Counted from the stretch's first letter, positions 16,180 to 25,661 are shown. The stretch is 64,000 nucleotides of DNA from Paraburkholderia sp. BL9I2N2 (GCF_004339745.1 NZ_SMGP01000001.1:4340001-4404000); one strand, 5' to 3'. Notes: generated by a model from the sequence alone, not told the origin. Numbers and translations: made by a program.

Positions 16180-17358
16180 ATGAACCGCAAACCTACCGAT
16201 ACCGCCTCCGGCGCCACCGACTGGACTTCCGACGATGCGCGCTGGGAAGCCGTCACGCATCGCGAATCGCAAGCCGACGGCGCGTTCTTCTACGGCGTCA
16301 AAACGACCGGCGTGTTCTGCCGCCCGTCGTGCGCCTCGCGCCTGCCGCGCCGCGAGAACGTCGCTTTTTTCACCGATGCCGCTGCCGCGCGCGCTGCGGG
16401 CTTTCGCGATTGCAAGCGCTGCCAGCCCGGCGGCCTGCCGCGCGTGCTGGAAATCGTCAATCGTGCGTGTGCCGCGCTGGACGCCGACCCGCAAGAGCGC
16501 CTCACGCTCGCGCAATTGAGTGACGCCGTGCACGTCAGCCCGTTCCATCTGCAACGTCTGTTCAAGCGGGTGGTGGGTGTGTCGCCGCGCCAATATCAGG
16601 CCGCGCAACGGGGCGCCGCGTTGCGCGACGCACTCCAGAGTGGCTCGGACGTCACCCGTGCCACGCTCGACGCCGGCTTCGGCTCGCCGTCGCGCATGTA
16701 CGACAGCGCCTCGGCCGAACTCGGCATGGCGCCGTCCGCGTACCGCCGCAAGGGCGCCGGACTCACCGTGCGCTATGCCAGCGCGCCGACGCCGCTCGGC
16801 TACGTGCTGGTCGCGGCGACGGAGAAGGGCATCTGCAAGATCGGTTTCGGCGACGACAAAGCCATGCTCGCCGACGACCTGCGCGGCGAATTCGCCAACG
16901 CCGACCTGTTGGAAGATACCGAACACCTGGCGCCGTTCATCGCGCAGATCGACGCCTATCTGCGCGGCACCCGTCAGGACTTCGATCTACCGCTGGATAT
17001 CGCCGCGACGGCATTCCGGCAGCGTGTGTGGGACGCGTTACGGCGCATCCCGTACGGCGAGACGCGCAGCTATTCGGAGATCGCCGAAACAGTCGGCTCG
17101 CCACGCGCCGTACGCGCGGTGGCCAGCGCATGCGCGACCAATCCGGTCGCGTTGGCGATTCCTTGTCATCGAGTGGTGGCCAAGGGCGGAGCGCTGGCAG
17201 GCTATCGTTGGGGTTTGCCGCGCAAAGCCGCGCTGCTGGACAACGAGGCGCAGCACGCCGGCGACTTTTCGCGCGGCAAAGGCGAACGCAACCAGCGCGC
17301 CCATACAGACGTCGGCAACGACACCGAAACCACCACCAAACTGGACCACGCCGCGTGA
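16180..17358 (+). CDS. ada: Bifunctional Ada: methyl-phosphotriester sensor, AraC activator and O6-alkylguanine-DNA methyltransferase
   Basis: A 392-residue protein with all three Ada parts in order. The zinc/methyl-acceptor domain has Cys47 and Cys51 (GVFCRPSC) and Cys78 and Cys81 (CKRC). The AraC helix-turn-helix region contains LTLAQLSDAVHVSPFHLQRL. The suicidal methyltransferase domain has the acceptor in IPCHRVV and the winged motif RIPYGETRSYSEIA. Methyl transfer to the first Cys turns Ada into an activator of the adaptive response. The ATG at 16180 is chosen; another in-frame start at 16123 is poor. Its stop overlaps the alkA start by GTGA, so the two are translationally coupled. Confidence 0.95.
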   Translation: MNRKPTDTASGATDWTSDDARWEAVTHRESQADGAFFYGVKTTGVFCRPSCASRLPRRENVAFFTDAAAARAAGFRDCKRCQPGGLPRVLEIVNRACAALDADPQERLTLAQLSDAVHVSPFHLQRLFKRVVGVSPRQYQAAQRGAALRDALQSGSDVTRATLDAGFGSPSRMYDSASAELGMAPSAYRRKGAGLTVRYASAPTPLGYVLVAATEKGICKIGFGDDKAMLADDLRGEFANADLLEDTEHLAPFIAQIDAYLRGTRQDFDLPLDIAATAFRQRVWDALRRIPYGETRSYSEIAETVGSPRAVRAVASACATNPVALAIPCHRVVAKGGALAGYRWGLPRKAALLDNEAQHAGDFSRGKGERNQRAHTDVGNDTETTTKLDHAA

Positions 17359-18272
17359 GTACGCTTGACGAAGTTGCTACCCTTGAATTGCCGTTCAAAC
17401 CACCCTTCGACTGGCCGCGCCTGCTGCGTTTCTTCGGCGGACGCGCGACGCCCGGCGTCGAAGCGGTGGAAGACGGCGCGTACCGTCGCGCGATCGATTG
17501 GGCCGGCGACAGCGGCACGCTGAGCGTGCGTCTGCATCCGCGCAAGCGCTGCCTCGTCGCCAGCATCGAAGGGCCCGTGAGCACTTACGCCGACGCGCTC
17601 GTCGCGCCGATTGCCAAGATGTTCGACCTGCAGGCCGATCCAAAGAAGATCGGCCCCGAACTCGCCACGGACCCGTGGCTCGCGCCGCTGGTCGAAGCCG
17701 TGCCCGGCCTGCGTGTGCCGGGCGCGTGGTCGGGCTTCGAGTTGGTGGTCCGCGCGATCGTCGGGCAGCAGGTCAGCGTGAAGGCGGCGACCACTATCAT
17801 CGGCAGACTCGTGCAGCGCGCCGGGGAGCGCATCGAGGGGCATCCGCATGAGAACACCGCTTGGCGCTTTCCGACGCCCGCCGCGTTGGCCGCCGTGGAT
17901 CTCGCGCAAATCGGCATGCCGGGTAAACGTGTAGCGGCGTTGCAGGGCTTCGCGCACGCGGTCGCTACCGGCGACGTGCCGCTCGACAGCAACACGGCCG
18001 ACGCCGACAGCCTGCGCGCCGCGCTGCTCGCGCTGCCCGGCATCGGTCCGTGGACCGTCGAGTATGTCGCCATGCGCGCGTGGCGCGATGCCGACGCGTG
18101 GCCCGCATGGGATCTCGTGCTGATGCAGTCGATCTGCGCGCGCGATCCGTCGCTCGTGCGGCCCACGCAGCAACGCACCCGCACCGACGCATGGCGGCCG
18201 TGGCGCGCGTACGCCGCGATGCATCTGTGGAATGAAGTAGCGGACCGCGTGGGCGCCGCGCGTGGCGGCTGA
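17355..18272 (+). CDS. alkA: DNA-3-methyladenine glycosylase II (AlkA)
   Basis: A 305-residue glycosylase that removes N3- and N7-alkylated bases from DNA. The N-terminal AlkA domain has FDWPRLLRFFGGRATPGVE. The helix-hairpin-helix/GPD core has VGQQVSVKAATTI, LPGIGPWTVEYVAMRAW and the catalytic Asp in DAWPAWDLVLM. The GTG start at 17355 overlaps the ada stop (GTGA), giving a two-gene adaptive-response operon. Unlike the Ada-AlkA fusions of some bacteria, the two remain separate here. No terminator with a clear U run follows; 267 bp of intergenic DNA lead to gshA. Confidence 0.95.
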   Translation: MSTLDEVATLELPFKPPFDWPRLLRFFGGRATPGVEAVEDGAYRRAIDWAGDSGTLSVRLHPRKRCLVASIEGPVSTYADALVAPIAKMFDLQADPKKIGPELATDPWLAPLVEAVPGLRVPGAWSGFELVVRAIVGQQVSVKAATTIIGRLVQRAGERIEGHPHENTAWRFPTPAALAAVDLAQIGMPGKRVAALQGFAHAVATGDVPLDSNTADADSLRAALLALPGIGPWTVEYVAMRAWRDADAWPAWDLVLMQSICARDPSLVRPTQQRTRTDAWRPWRAYAAMHLWNEVADRVGAARGG

Positions 18273-18539
18273 AGGCAGGCGCCTCCTGGGAAGAAAAGCG
18301 TTTCGCGCGCGAGCCGCGTGACGGGCAGAGTGATGTGGCGCGCGGCCGACGAATTGGCGCAAAAGGCAGGCGGATTGGCCCAGGAAAGAGGCGGCCCGGA
18401 GTGCTCCGATGAGCCGCCGAGGCGGCCTCAAGCAGCCGTTCTGGCGAGATGTTAAAGTGCCCGCTACTGAAAATTCCGCCGAACGTTGTCAACCGCAGTG
18501 CTGCGGCACATGGCGGCCGACAACGCCCGACTCGCATCA

Positions 18540-20156
18540 ATGCCAAACACGACACCTTCCCGCACGACCGACGCGTTCTCGCACCGCCTGTCCGTGCTGA
18601 CCTCAGGCCCGCAGCGCGACGCGCTGATACGCGGCCTGCGCGGCATCGAAAAGGAAAGCCTGCGCGTGACGCACGAGGGCAAGCTCGCCTTGACGCCGCA
18701 TCCGCGCGCACTCGGTTCGGCGCTTACGCATCCATCGCTCACCACGGATTATTCCGAAGCGTTGCTCGAACTGATCACGCCGGCTGAGCAGGACGTCGCG
18801 CTCACGCTCGAGAAGCTCGACACGCTCCACCGTTTTGTCTACGCGGAACTCGGCGACGAGATCCTGTGGAACAACTCCATGCCGGGCCTGCTGCCCGACA
18901 CGGACGACGGCATTCCGATCGCGAACTACGGCAGCTCGAACATCGGCAAGCTGAAGTACGTGTACCGCATCGGCCTCGCGCTTCGGTACGGCCGCACGAT
19001 GCAGTGCATCGCGGGCATTCACTACAACTATTCGCTGAACGAAGAAGTGTGGCGGCTGTTGCACGCGGACCAGCAATCCACCGCGAATGCCGTCGACTTC
19101 CAGTCCGATCGCTATCTCGCGCTGATCCGCAATTTCCGCCGCACCAACTGGCTGCTGATGTATCTGTTCGGCGCTTCGCCGGCGCTGGATCGTCGTTTCC
19201 TCCGCGATCGCAAACACACGCTCGACACGTTCGACGCCGACACGCTCTATCGTCCGTACGCGACCAGTCTGCGCATGAGCGACCTCGGCTATTCGAACAC
19301 CACCGCGCAAGCCGCGCTGCACGCCGACTACGACACGCTGCCGGGCTACCTCGACGCGCTTGCGAAGGCCGTGAGCCAGCCGTATCCCGCGTACGAGGCA
19401 ATCGGCACGCAGCGCGACGGCGAGTGGGTGCAGATCAACACGAACGTGCTGCAGATCGAAAACGAGTTCTACTCGACGATCCGTCCGAAGCGCGTCACGT
19501 ATCCCGGCGAACGTCCGCTGCACGCGCTGGCCGCGCGCGGTGTGCAATACGTGGAAGTGCGTTGCATGGACATCGATCCGTTCGAGCCGACTGGTATTTC
19601 GCTCGAGACGTCGCGCTTTCTCGACGCCTACCTGCTGGTCTGCGCGCTCGACGACAGCGCGCCGTTGCCGCCCGACGCTTACGCCGAAGCCAACCAGAAT
19701 TTCGGCCGTGTCACGATGGAAGGACGCAAGCCGGGCCTCGAACTGACACGCGACGGCCGTCCGGTTGCGATGACGGAATGGGCGAACGAACTGCTCGTCA
19801 AGATCGACGCGGCTGCGGCTACGCTCGACGCATTGCATGGCGGCGACGCGCATGCACGCGCCGTCGCGGTTCAACGCACGAAGCTGGCGGATGCATCGCT
19901 GACGCCGTCGGCGCGCGTGCTGCAGACCATGCGCGAGAAGCAGCAGAGCTTCCTCGCCTTCGGCCTCGAACAAAGCGAAGCGCACGCCGCGCATTTCCGC
20001 ACGCGTCCGCTGGATGCGGAGCAGACCAAGGCATTCACCGATCTCGCTGCGCAATCGCTCGCTGAGCAGGCCAAACTCGAACAGGAAGAAGTCGGTTCGT
20101 TCGACGCGTTCGTTGCGGCCTATCGAGCGTACACGCTGAACCGGTTTAGCGTCTGA
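18540..20156 (+). CDS. gshA: Glutamate-cysteine ligase (E. coli GshA type)
   Basis: A 538-residue ligase making gamma-glutamylcysteine from Glu, Cys and ATP, the first step of glutathione synthesis. Conserved stretches are RGIEKESLRV, ALGSALTHPSLTTDYSEALLE, NYGSSNIGKLKYVYR, MQCIAGIHYNYSLNEEVW and the C-terminal QFGRVTMEGRKPG-like region. The start is uncertain. ATG 18540 (MPNTTPSRTTDAFSHRL) lies nearest the conserved part; ATG 18510 and TTG 18486 are in frame, and none has a strong ribosome site. A strong terminator follows at 20185. A second ligase-like gene, ybdK, occurs at 45130, but the true GshA activity is most likely here. Confidence 0.93.
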   Translation: MPNTTPSRTTDAFSHRLSVLTSGPQRDALIRGLRGIEKESLRVTHEGKLALTPHPRALGSALTHPSLTTDYSEALLELITPAEQDVALTLEKLDTLHRFVYAELGDEILWNNSMPGLLPDTDDGIPIANYGSSNIGKLKYVYRIGLALRYGRTMQCIAGIHYNYSLNEEVWRLLHADQQSTANAVDFQSDRYLALIRNFRRTNWLLMYLFGASPALDRRFLRDRKHTLDTFDADTLYRPYATSLRMSDLGYSNTTAQAALHADYDTLPGYLDALAKAVSQPYPAYEAIGTQRDGEWVQINTNVLQIENEFYSTIRPKRVTYPGERPLHALAARGVQYVEVRCMDIDPFEPTGISLETSRFLDAYLLVCALDDSAPLPPDAYAEANQNFGRVTMEGRKPGLELTRDGRPVAMTEWANELLVKIDAAAATLDALHGGDAHARAVAVQRTKLADASLTPSARVLQTMREKQQSFLAFGLEQSEAHAAHFRTRPLDAEQTKAFTDLAAQSLAEQAKLEQEEVGSFDAFVAAYRAYTLNRFSV

Positions 20157-20184
20157 ATAACGCTTGCGGGCAAGGTGAAGAAAG

Positions 20185-20208
20185 AGCGGCCAGCGTGGCC
20201 GCTTTTTT
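20185..20208 (+). terminator. Terminator of gshA
   Basis: AGCGGCCA (20185-20192) pairs perfectly with TGGCCGCT (20196-20203) around GCG, followed by TTTTTT, about 30 bp after the gshA stop. Confidence 0.88.
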
Positions 20209-20368
20209 ATTTCGCGCCGGTAACGTCTACGCAATGTGCGACCGCCTCGCGAACGCTATCGGCAAATTCTCCGCGCGTTCTGACGATTCTCTGATCCAGA
20301 TGAAACACCGTACCGACGCCACGGTCCAAACTTACATGACGCGCACCACAGAGGGAGGATTCAACGTG

Positions 20369-20869
20369 ATGAAAAAAAATCTGTTGGCCATGCTGTGCGT
20401 AGCGGCGGCTGGATGTTCGACGCAAGGGCAGGTCGATCCGGACGTCATGCAGATCGCGACCACGCCGTTGACGTGCTCGAACAAGTCGCAATGCGATGTC
20501 TGGTGGCAACGGGCGCAAGCGTGGGTGGCGGGCCATTCGACGTATAAGATCGATGCCTCGACCGACACGTTGATCCAGACAGTCGGCCCGGATGGCGGCA
20601 AGCGCGCGTTGGCGTATCAGATCACGCGCGCCGCGAATCCGGACGGCACGGCAACGATCGGTTTTGCCGCGCATTGCGACGGCTCGATGGGCTGCAAGCC
20701 GAACCCATGGGAAGCCGGCGCCGACTTCAAACAATACGTGCGAGGCACTGCGCCCGGCATGCCGCAAAGCGGCGCGAAACCCCCGCAAGCCGCGCCCACG
20801 ACCCCGCATCCAGATGCCATGCAGGGTCAATCGATCCCGGCGACGAATGGCGAAGCCGTCACGCAATAA
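20369..20869 (+). CDS. Hypothetical lipoprotein
   Basis: A 166-residue protein with a short lipoprotein signal (MKKNLLAMLCVAAAGCSTQ; lipobox AAGC, lipid on Cys16). The mature part has CSNKSQCDVWWQRAQAWVAG, a Cys pair in AAHCDGSMGCKPNPWEAG, and a Pro/Ala-rich C-terminal tail (about residues 130-166). GAGGGAGGA precedes the start; GTG at 20366 is an equally spaced alternative. I recognise no family. The lysine-poor mature sequence and the low-complexity tail suggest an envelope protein. Function unknown. Confidence 0.78.
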   Translation: MKKNLLAMLCVAAAGCSTQGQVDPDVMQIATTPLTCSNKSQCDVWWQRAQAWVAGHSTYKIDASTDTLIQTVGPDGGKRALAYQITRAANPDGTATIGFAAHCDGSMGCKPNPWEAGADFKQYVRGTAPGMPQSGAKPPQAAPTTPHPDAMQGQSIPATNGEAVTQ

Positions 20870-20944
20870 CGGCTGAAGACGTGCGCGAAGAGTCGAAGGA
20901 AAATACCGTGTCGGCGCGCGTCCGCTGAAAGGCATCGTCGAACT

Positions 20945-22507
20945 TCAATGCCCCATTGAAGGGCCAACGCCCTTGCGTGGCTTGGTAATCCAGACCAGCA
21001 CCGCGAGCACGAGAAACGCCGCGCAGGAAATGCGGAAGAAATCGTTGGTGGCCATCATGTAAGCCTGCGTGGTCACCACCTGATTCAACTGCGCGGTGAT
21101 GCCGTCGCCGGAGAGGCCGATACCGGCCAGCGCATTGGTATAAGCATTCGTGTTCGCGGCGTAAACGTTGACCGAATCGGTCAGCATCGCGTGATGGTAG
21201 ATCGTGTCGTTCTCCCAGTATGTCGTACTGACCGCTGTGCCGATCGCGCCTGACAAGGTCCGGAAAAAATTGGACAGGCCGGAAGCACTCGCCAGCCGCT
21301 CATCCGGCACGCTGGACAGCGTAATGGTGGTCATCGGCACAAAGAAGCAGGCGACGCCAATGCCTTGCACGAGCCGTGGCCAGATCACGTGATTGAACGG
21401 CACGTCGAGCGTGAAGGTGGAGTTCCAGAACGAGACGAACGCGAATACGATGAACGCAAAACTCGCCACCACGCGCAGGTTCAGCCGGTGCATGTTTTTG
21501 CCGATCAACGGCGACAAGAACAGCGCTAGCAGACCGACCGGCGCGGTCGCCAGACCAGCCAGCCCGGCGGTGTAACCCATCACGGTTTGCAGCCACAGCG
21601 GAAAGATCACCACCGAGCCGAAGAAGGCCATGAAGCCGAACGAGACGATCACCACGCCAAGCGCGAAGTTGCGATCCTTGAACAGCGAGAGATCGACCAC
21701 CGGCTCTTTCTCGGTCATCTCCCACACCAGCATGAAGGCGAGCGACACCACCGCGATCACCGCCAGCGTGACGATAAACGTCGAATTGAACCAGTCGCGA
21801 TCCTTGCCGAGGTCGAGCACCATCTGCAGGCACGACACGCCGATCACGAGCAGCGTGAGGCCGACCGCGTCGATGCGCTGTTTCGTGGTCTTCGTCTCAC
21901 GGCCGCGCAGCAGCAGGAACGCGCACACCGCCGAGAACAGTCCGATCGGCACGTTGATGTAGAAGATCCACGGCCACGTGTAGTTGTCGGTGATGTAGCC
22001 GCCCATCACGGGCCCGAAGATGGGCGCGCAAATCACCGTCATCGCCCACAGGCCCAGCGCGAGTCCGCGCTTTTCCGGCGGATACGAGCGCATCAGAATG
22101 GTCTGCGAGAGCGGGACCATCGGCCCGGAAACGAGCCCCTGCACCAGCCGGAACGCGATCAACGACTCGAAGTTGTGGGCGAAACCGCACAGCGCCGAGG
22201 CGATCGTAAAGAGCAGCACGGACAGCGTAAACAGCTTCACTTCGCCGACCCGCCGCGCGAGCCAGCCCGTCAGCGGCACCGCGATCGCGGAGGCGACCGA
22301 ATACGACGAGATCACCCAAGTGCCCTGGCTGGTCGCCACGCCGAGGCTGCCGGAAATGGTCGGCACCGCGACGTTCGCAATCGACGTGTCGAGCACCTCC
22401 ATGAAGGTGCCGAGTGCGAGCCCGACCGTGAGCAGGGCCAAGGCTCCGCCTTTGAGCGGAGCGGGTTCGGCGGCGGGTAGGGCAGCGGCGGAAGCCGTGG
22501 CGTCCAT
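20945..22507 (-). CDS. MFS drug exporter, DHA2 (EmrB/QacA) family
   Basis: A 520-residue inner-membrane proton antiporter of the 14-helix DHA2 group. Motif C-like VLDTSIANVAVPTISGSLGV near residues 45-65 and TGWLARRVGEVKLFTLSVLL (motif A) are typical, as is QGLVSGPMVPLSQTILMRSY. ATG 22507 (MDATASAAALP) is chosen because GAGGAGAAGAAAT precedes it. It lies downstream of marR (22643) on the same strand, so it is probably the target of that repressor. An EmrA-type membrane-fusion gene is missing here, although an outer-membrane factor gene lies 1.5 kb away on the other strand. Substrate unknown. Confidence 0.92.
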   Translation of the reverse strand: MDATASAAALPAAEPAPLKGGALALLTVGLALGTFMEVLDTSIANVAVPTISGSLGVATSQGTWVISSYSVASAIAVPLTGWLARRVGEVKLFTLSVLLFTIASALCGFAHNFESLIAFRLVQGLVSGPMVPLSQTILMRSYPPEKRGLALGLWAMTVICAPIFGPVMGGYITDNYTWPWIFYINVPIGLFSAVCAFLLLRGRETKTTKQRIDAVGLTLLVIGVSCLQMVLDLGKDRDWFNSTFIVTLAVIAVVSLAFMLVWEMTEKEPVVDLSLFKDRNFALGVVIVSFGFMAFFGSVVIFPLWLQTVMGYTAGLAGLATAPVGLLALFLSPLIGKNMHRLNLRVVASFAFIVFAFVSFWNSTFTLDVPFNHVIWPRLVQGIGVACFFVPMTTITLSSVPDERLASASGLSNFFRTLSGAIGTAVSTTYWENDTIYHHAMLTDSVNVYAANTNAYTNALAGIGLSGDGITAQLNQVVTTQAYMMATNDFFRISCAAFLVLAVLVWITKPRKGVGPSMGH

Positions 22508-22617
22508 ATTTCTTCTCCTCAACCTGGAAAGCTTGTCGCGACAGCTTTATCGCCTGGTCCAAATGGCGTGCTTACATGCCGGATCACTCTCTGCCCAGAC
22601 AGATATCTTCAAACAGT

Positions 22618-22638
22618 GACGCTCTTGTAAAGAGCGTC
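22618..22638 (-). promoter_or_regulatory. Hairpin between marR and the MFS gene
   Basis: GACGCTCTT and AGAGCGTC form an 8-bp stem with a GTAA-type loop directly behind the marR stop. No long U run follows, so it is an attenuator or mRNA-stability element rather than a strong terminator. Confidence 0.4.
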
Positions 22639-22642
22639 TTGG

Positions 22643-23185
22643 TTAGTCCTCGCCGTGTTCCCGCGGCGACTCTTCGGGTGATTCGTCCAGCGATTCCTGT
22701 TGCGGCCCCAATCCGCATCCCGCGCTTGCTCCCGCGTCGATGCCGTTCGCGATGAAACGGCCGAGCAGGTCGATCAACGTGGCGTGGTCGGCGGCCGAAA
22801 ACCCGCGCAACTGCTCGTTCAGCACCGTTGCGCCCAGACCAGGTAGTTGCCGCGCGGCGTCGTGACCCTGCGGCGTCAACTCGAGTTTCACCATCCGGCG
22901 ATCGGTCTCGCTGCGCGAGCGCACGATAAAGCCTTTCTTTTCAAGGCGATCGAGCAGTCGCGTCATCGATCCGCTGTCGTACGACATGGCGCGCGACAAC
23001 TCAAACGGCGTGCTCGCGCGCCGCGACGACAACATCAGGATCACGCCGATCTGCTGCGTGGTCAGTCCCAATGGTTTGACCGCACGGTCCGTCCGCTCGA
23101 CCAGCACATTTCGAGCTTTCGTCAGGTAGTAGCCAAGACTCGATTCAAGGTGAATCTCGTCCGCCTTGTAGGGGCCGTCAGTCAT
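22643..23185 (-). CDS. MarR family transcriptional regulator
   Basis: A 180-residue winged-helix repressor. The DNA-binding part has LTTQQIGVILMLSSRRASTP, FELSRAMSYDSGSMTRLLDR and the wing GFIVRSRSETDRRMVKLEL. The C-terminal 30 residues are acidic and Glu-rich (QQESLDESPEESPREHGED). It lies upstream of the DHA2 exporter gene on the same strand (135 bp gap) and most likely represses it, with release by an aromatic or drug-like effector as in EmrR. An AT-rich dyad at 23319-23333 in the upstream region could be its operator. Confidence 0.92.
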   Translation of the reverse strand: MTDGPYKADEIHLESSLGYYLTKARNVLVERTDRAVKPLGLTTQQIGVILMLSSRRASTPFELSRAMSYDSGSMTRLLDRLEKKGFIVRSRSETDRRMVKLELTPQGHDAARQLPGLGATVLNEQLRGFSAADHATLIDLLGRFIANGIDAGASAGCGLGPQQESLDESPEESPREHGED

Positions 23186-23318
23186 CGTGTATCCGGAAAC
23201 GTCTCAGGCAGAACGGATTTTAGCTGCCTAAGCAGACAAGCCAAACTTGATTTCGCGTAGTGCGAGCGGCAGAAAAACAACACGTCCGACGTGCGTGGGA
23301 GGAAGTATCTTGAAATTT

Positions 23319-23333
23319 AATTGCATAGTCAAT
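23319..23333. promoter_or_regulatory. AT-rich dyad, possible MarR operator
   Basis: AATTGCATAGTCAAT has ATTG/CAAT ends around a 6-bp centre, within the only AT-rich stretch between marR and the divergent 23437 gene. It sits 134 bp from the marR start. Position and shape fit a MarR site; not otherwise supported. Confidence 0.35.
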
Positions 23334-23436
23334 ATTATTATAGGCAACGAGTTACGCGCGACCCGCGCCACCCGAGACCATGTTCTGACCGATTGTCTGC
23401 ACGCCGCGAGCGCGCCGTGCGAAAAGGATTTCCCCG

Positions 23437-23808
23437 ATGCTGTACCTCAAAAACACGCTTGGCGGCCTGAGCCGCTCCCTGACCGATTCCGCACTCAGCA
23501 CCTTTCAAGGGCCGCACCGCTGGTGGAAACTCGCGCTGTTCGCCGTGCTGTTCGTATTGCCTGGCGGATCGGTCGGCGTGGCGGTGCTGGCGTGGTTCGA
23601 GCATCGGCGGGGACAAAAGGGCGTCAAGATGGCGAAAGTGGAATTGGTCGCCGCGTCGGTGCCTACGGTGAACGCGGCTGTTGTTCCTGCCGGCGCGGAA
23701 AAGCACGTAGGCCCCGCCGGCGCCTGCCAGGCGCGTGGCGATGCGCCGTGCCGGGCCGCCGCCGGTAGGCTGGCCCGCCAGGCCAAGTCTACGGAATCAC
23801 GGGTGTAA
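23437..23808 (+). CDS. Hypothetical small membrane protein
   Basis: A 123-residue protein. Residues 31-56 (KLALFAVLFVLPGGSVGVAVLAWF) form one long hydrophobic helix preceded by HRWW and followed by a basic cytoplasmic-type segment EHRRGQKGVK. The C-terminal half is Ala/Val-rich with a Cys pair (GACQARGDAPCR) and no recognised fold. A fair ribosome site (AAAAGGATT) precedes the ATG. It lies between the MarR-MFS unit and the outer-membrane efflux gene, both of export type, but a link to export is only positional. I recognise no family. Confidence 0.7.
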   Translation: MLYLKNTLGGLSRSLTDSALSTFQGPHRWWKLALFAVLFVLPGGSVGVAVLAWFEHRRGQKGVKMAKVELVAASVPTVNAAVVPAGAEKHVGPAGACQARGDAPCRAAAGRLARQAKSTESRV

Positions 23809-23997
23809 CGGCCTGGCCGGTAACAGCGCGTAACCTTCGCGACACCCTCAGTAACACACCTGCCTCCTTCCTCGCATTACCCTTTCAGTTTCCCGCGCCC
23901 AGCGGGCTCATACGTTAACATTCCGGCAGACCAAGATCTCGCCCGGCCGGCGGTGTCGCCATCGGCCGCGCCGCGGCGTCCAGAAGGAATTCATTGC

Positions 23998-25569
23998 ATG
24001 CAGTCTGATCGAATCTCGCGCGCGCGGACACTTGCGCCTCGCGCCCTGACTATTGCTGTAGCCGCAGCCCTCGCCAGTCTGCTGGCGGCCTGCGCAGTCG
24101 GCCCCGACTACAAGCGGCCCGCCGCCGAAATCCCGGCGTCGTACAAGGAAGCCGCGCCCGGCTGGAAAGTCGCTCAACCGGCCGATCAGCAGGATCGCGG
24201 CGACTGGTGGACCATTTACGAAGATCCGCAGCTCAACGCGCTCGAAGAGCGGCTGAACACCGCAAACCAGACCGTCGCTCAATTCGCCGCCGCCTACCGG
24301 CAAGCGCGCGCGCTGGTCGGCGAGGCGCGGGCGGCGTATTTCCCGACCATCGGTGCGTCGGCGGGTGCAACGCGCTCCGGCAACGGGACATCGTCCGGCG
24401 GCAACTCGACCACTGCGACGAGCCGATCCGGCGTCGGCAACAGTTTCAACGTGCAGCTCGACGCAAGCTGGGAGCCGGATCTGTGGGGTTCGGTCAGCCG
24501 CTCGGTCAACGCGCAGAAGGCCGGCCAGCAAAGCGCTGCGGCGGACCTCGCCAACGCACGCCTGTCGGCTCAGGCCACACTCGCCCAGACCTACTTCGCG
24601 CTGCGCTCGCTCGATTCGACCCAGAAGCTGCTCGACGACACCGTCGCGGCCTACCAGCGCTCGCTGCAACTCACGCAGAACCAGTACGCAGCCGGCGTTG
24701 CCGCACGCTCCGACGTGATTCAGGCGCAAACGCAATTGCAATCGGCGCAGGCTGCCGCGATCGACAACGGCGTGCAGCGCGCTCAGGACGAGCACGCGAT
24801 CGCCGTTCTGGTCGGCGAACCGGCCTCGACCTTCTCGATTCCGCCGATACCGCTCACCGCCACGCCGCCCGCCGTGCCGGCGCAGATGCCGTCCGCATTG
24901 CTCGAACGGCGTCCAGACATCGCTTCGGCGGAGCGCAAGGCAGCAGCGGCGAACGAACAGATCGGCGTCGCCATCGCCGCATTCTTCCCGTCGCTGACGC
25001 TGTCGGCTTCCGGTGGCTTCGAAAACTCGGTGTTCTCGCAATTGCTGACCGCGCCGTCGCGCTTCTGGACGCTCGGCCCGCAACTCGCCGCGACGCTGTT
25101 CGACGCCGGTCTGCGCCAGGCCCAGACCGACGCCGCGCGCGCTGCCTACGACGGCAATGTCGCGACCTACCGTCAAACGGTACTGGCCGCGTTCCAGGAC
25201 GTCGAGGACAACCTCGCGTCGCAGCGCATCCTTGCACAGGAAATCGTCGTCCAGCAGCAAGCCGTGGATTCGGCGCTTCAGGCGCTCGCCATCGTCACGA
25301 ACGAGTACAAGGCGGGCACGGTCGGCTACGTCAACGTGCTGACGGCGCAGACCACCGCTTTCACGGCCCAGCAGAAGCTGGAGACCATCGCCGGACAGCG
25401 GATGGTGTCGTCGGTGGGTCTGGTGAAGGCGCTGGGCGGCGGCTGGGACGTGTCGCAGATGAATCGCGAAACAGGCGATGTGGCGGCGCCGGCGCCGCTG
25501 CCGGCGTCATCGGCGGCGCCTGTCGCGCAAAACGGAACGACATCGCCGTCGCGGATGCACACCGAGTAG
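23998..25569 (+). CDS. Efflux outer-membrane lipoprotein, NodT/OprM family
   Basis: A 523-residue TolC-like outer-membrane factor. The signal ends in the lipobox LLAAC followed by AVGPDYKRPA, the hallmark of NodT lipoproteins. Two OEP repeats follow: NQTVAQFAAAYRQARALVGE in the first half and ERRPDIASAERKAAAANEQI in the second. ATG 23998 is chosen because AGAAGGAATTC precedes it. The protein would provide the periplasm-spanning exit duct for a tripartite pump. No membrane-fusion or RND gene is next to it, so its partner is elsewhere or is the DHA2 exporter at 20945. A long perfect hairpin follows at 25595. Confidence 0.92.
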   Translation: MQSDRISRARTLAPRALTIAVAAALASLLAACAVGPDYKRPAAEIPASYKEAAPGWKVAQPADQQDRGDWWTIYEDPQLNALEERLNTANQTVAQFAAAYRQARALVGEARAAYFPTIGASAGATRSGNGTSSGGNSTTATSRSGVGNSFNVQLDASWEPDLWGSVSRSVNAQKAGQQSAAADLANARLSAQATLAQTYFALRSLDSTQKLLDDTVAAYQRSLQLTQNQYAAGVAARSDVIQAQTQLQSAQAAAIDNGVQRAQDEHAIAVLVGEPASTFSIPPIPLTATPPAVPAQMPSALLERRPDIASAERKAAAANEQIGVAIAAFFPSLTLSASGGFENSVFSQLLTAPSRFWTLGPQLAATLFDAGLRQAQTDAARAAYDGNVATYRQTVLAAFQDVEDNLASQRILAQEIVVQQQAVDSALQALAIVTNEYKAGTVGYVNVLTAQTTAFTAQQKLETIAGQRMVSSVGLVKALGGGWDVSQMNRETGDVAAPAPLPASSAAPVAQNGTTSPSRMHTE

Positions 25570-25594
25570 AAGCGCTGGCCGTCGAGGCAAAGCA

Positions 25595-25635
25595 AAAGAG
25601 GCATGCCGCATTTCACGGCCATGCCTCTTTTTCTA
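25595..25635. terminator. Bidirectional terminator between the efflux gene and gspN
   Basis: AAAGAGGCAT (25595-25604) pairs with ATGCCTCTTT (25621-25630), continued by GCCG/CGGC inside. It is followed by TTTCTAT on the plus strand and preceded by AAAA on the other, so it can end both converging transcripts. Confidence 0.82.
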
Positions 25636-25661
25636 TGGCGTCGACGCTCGGCCACCCATAG

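Noticed and set aside
18603..20234. Long minus-strand open frame opposite gshA
   Set aside because: An Arg/Val/Gln-rich shadow typical of high-GC DNA; gshA motifs are on the plus strand.
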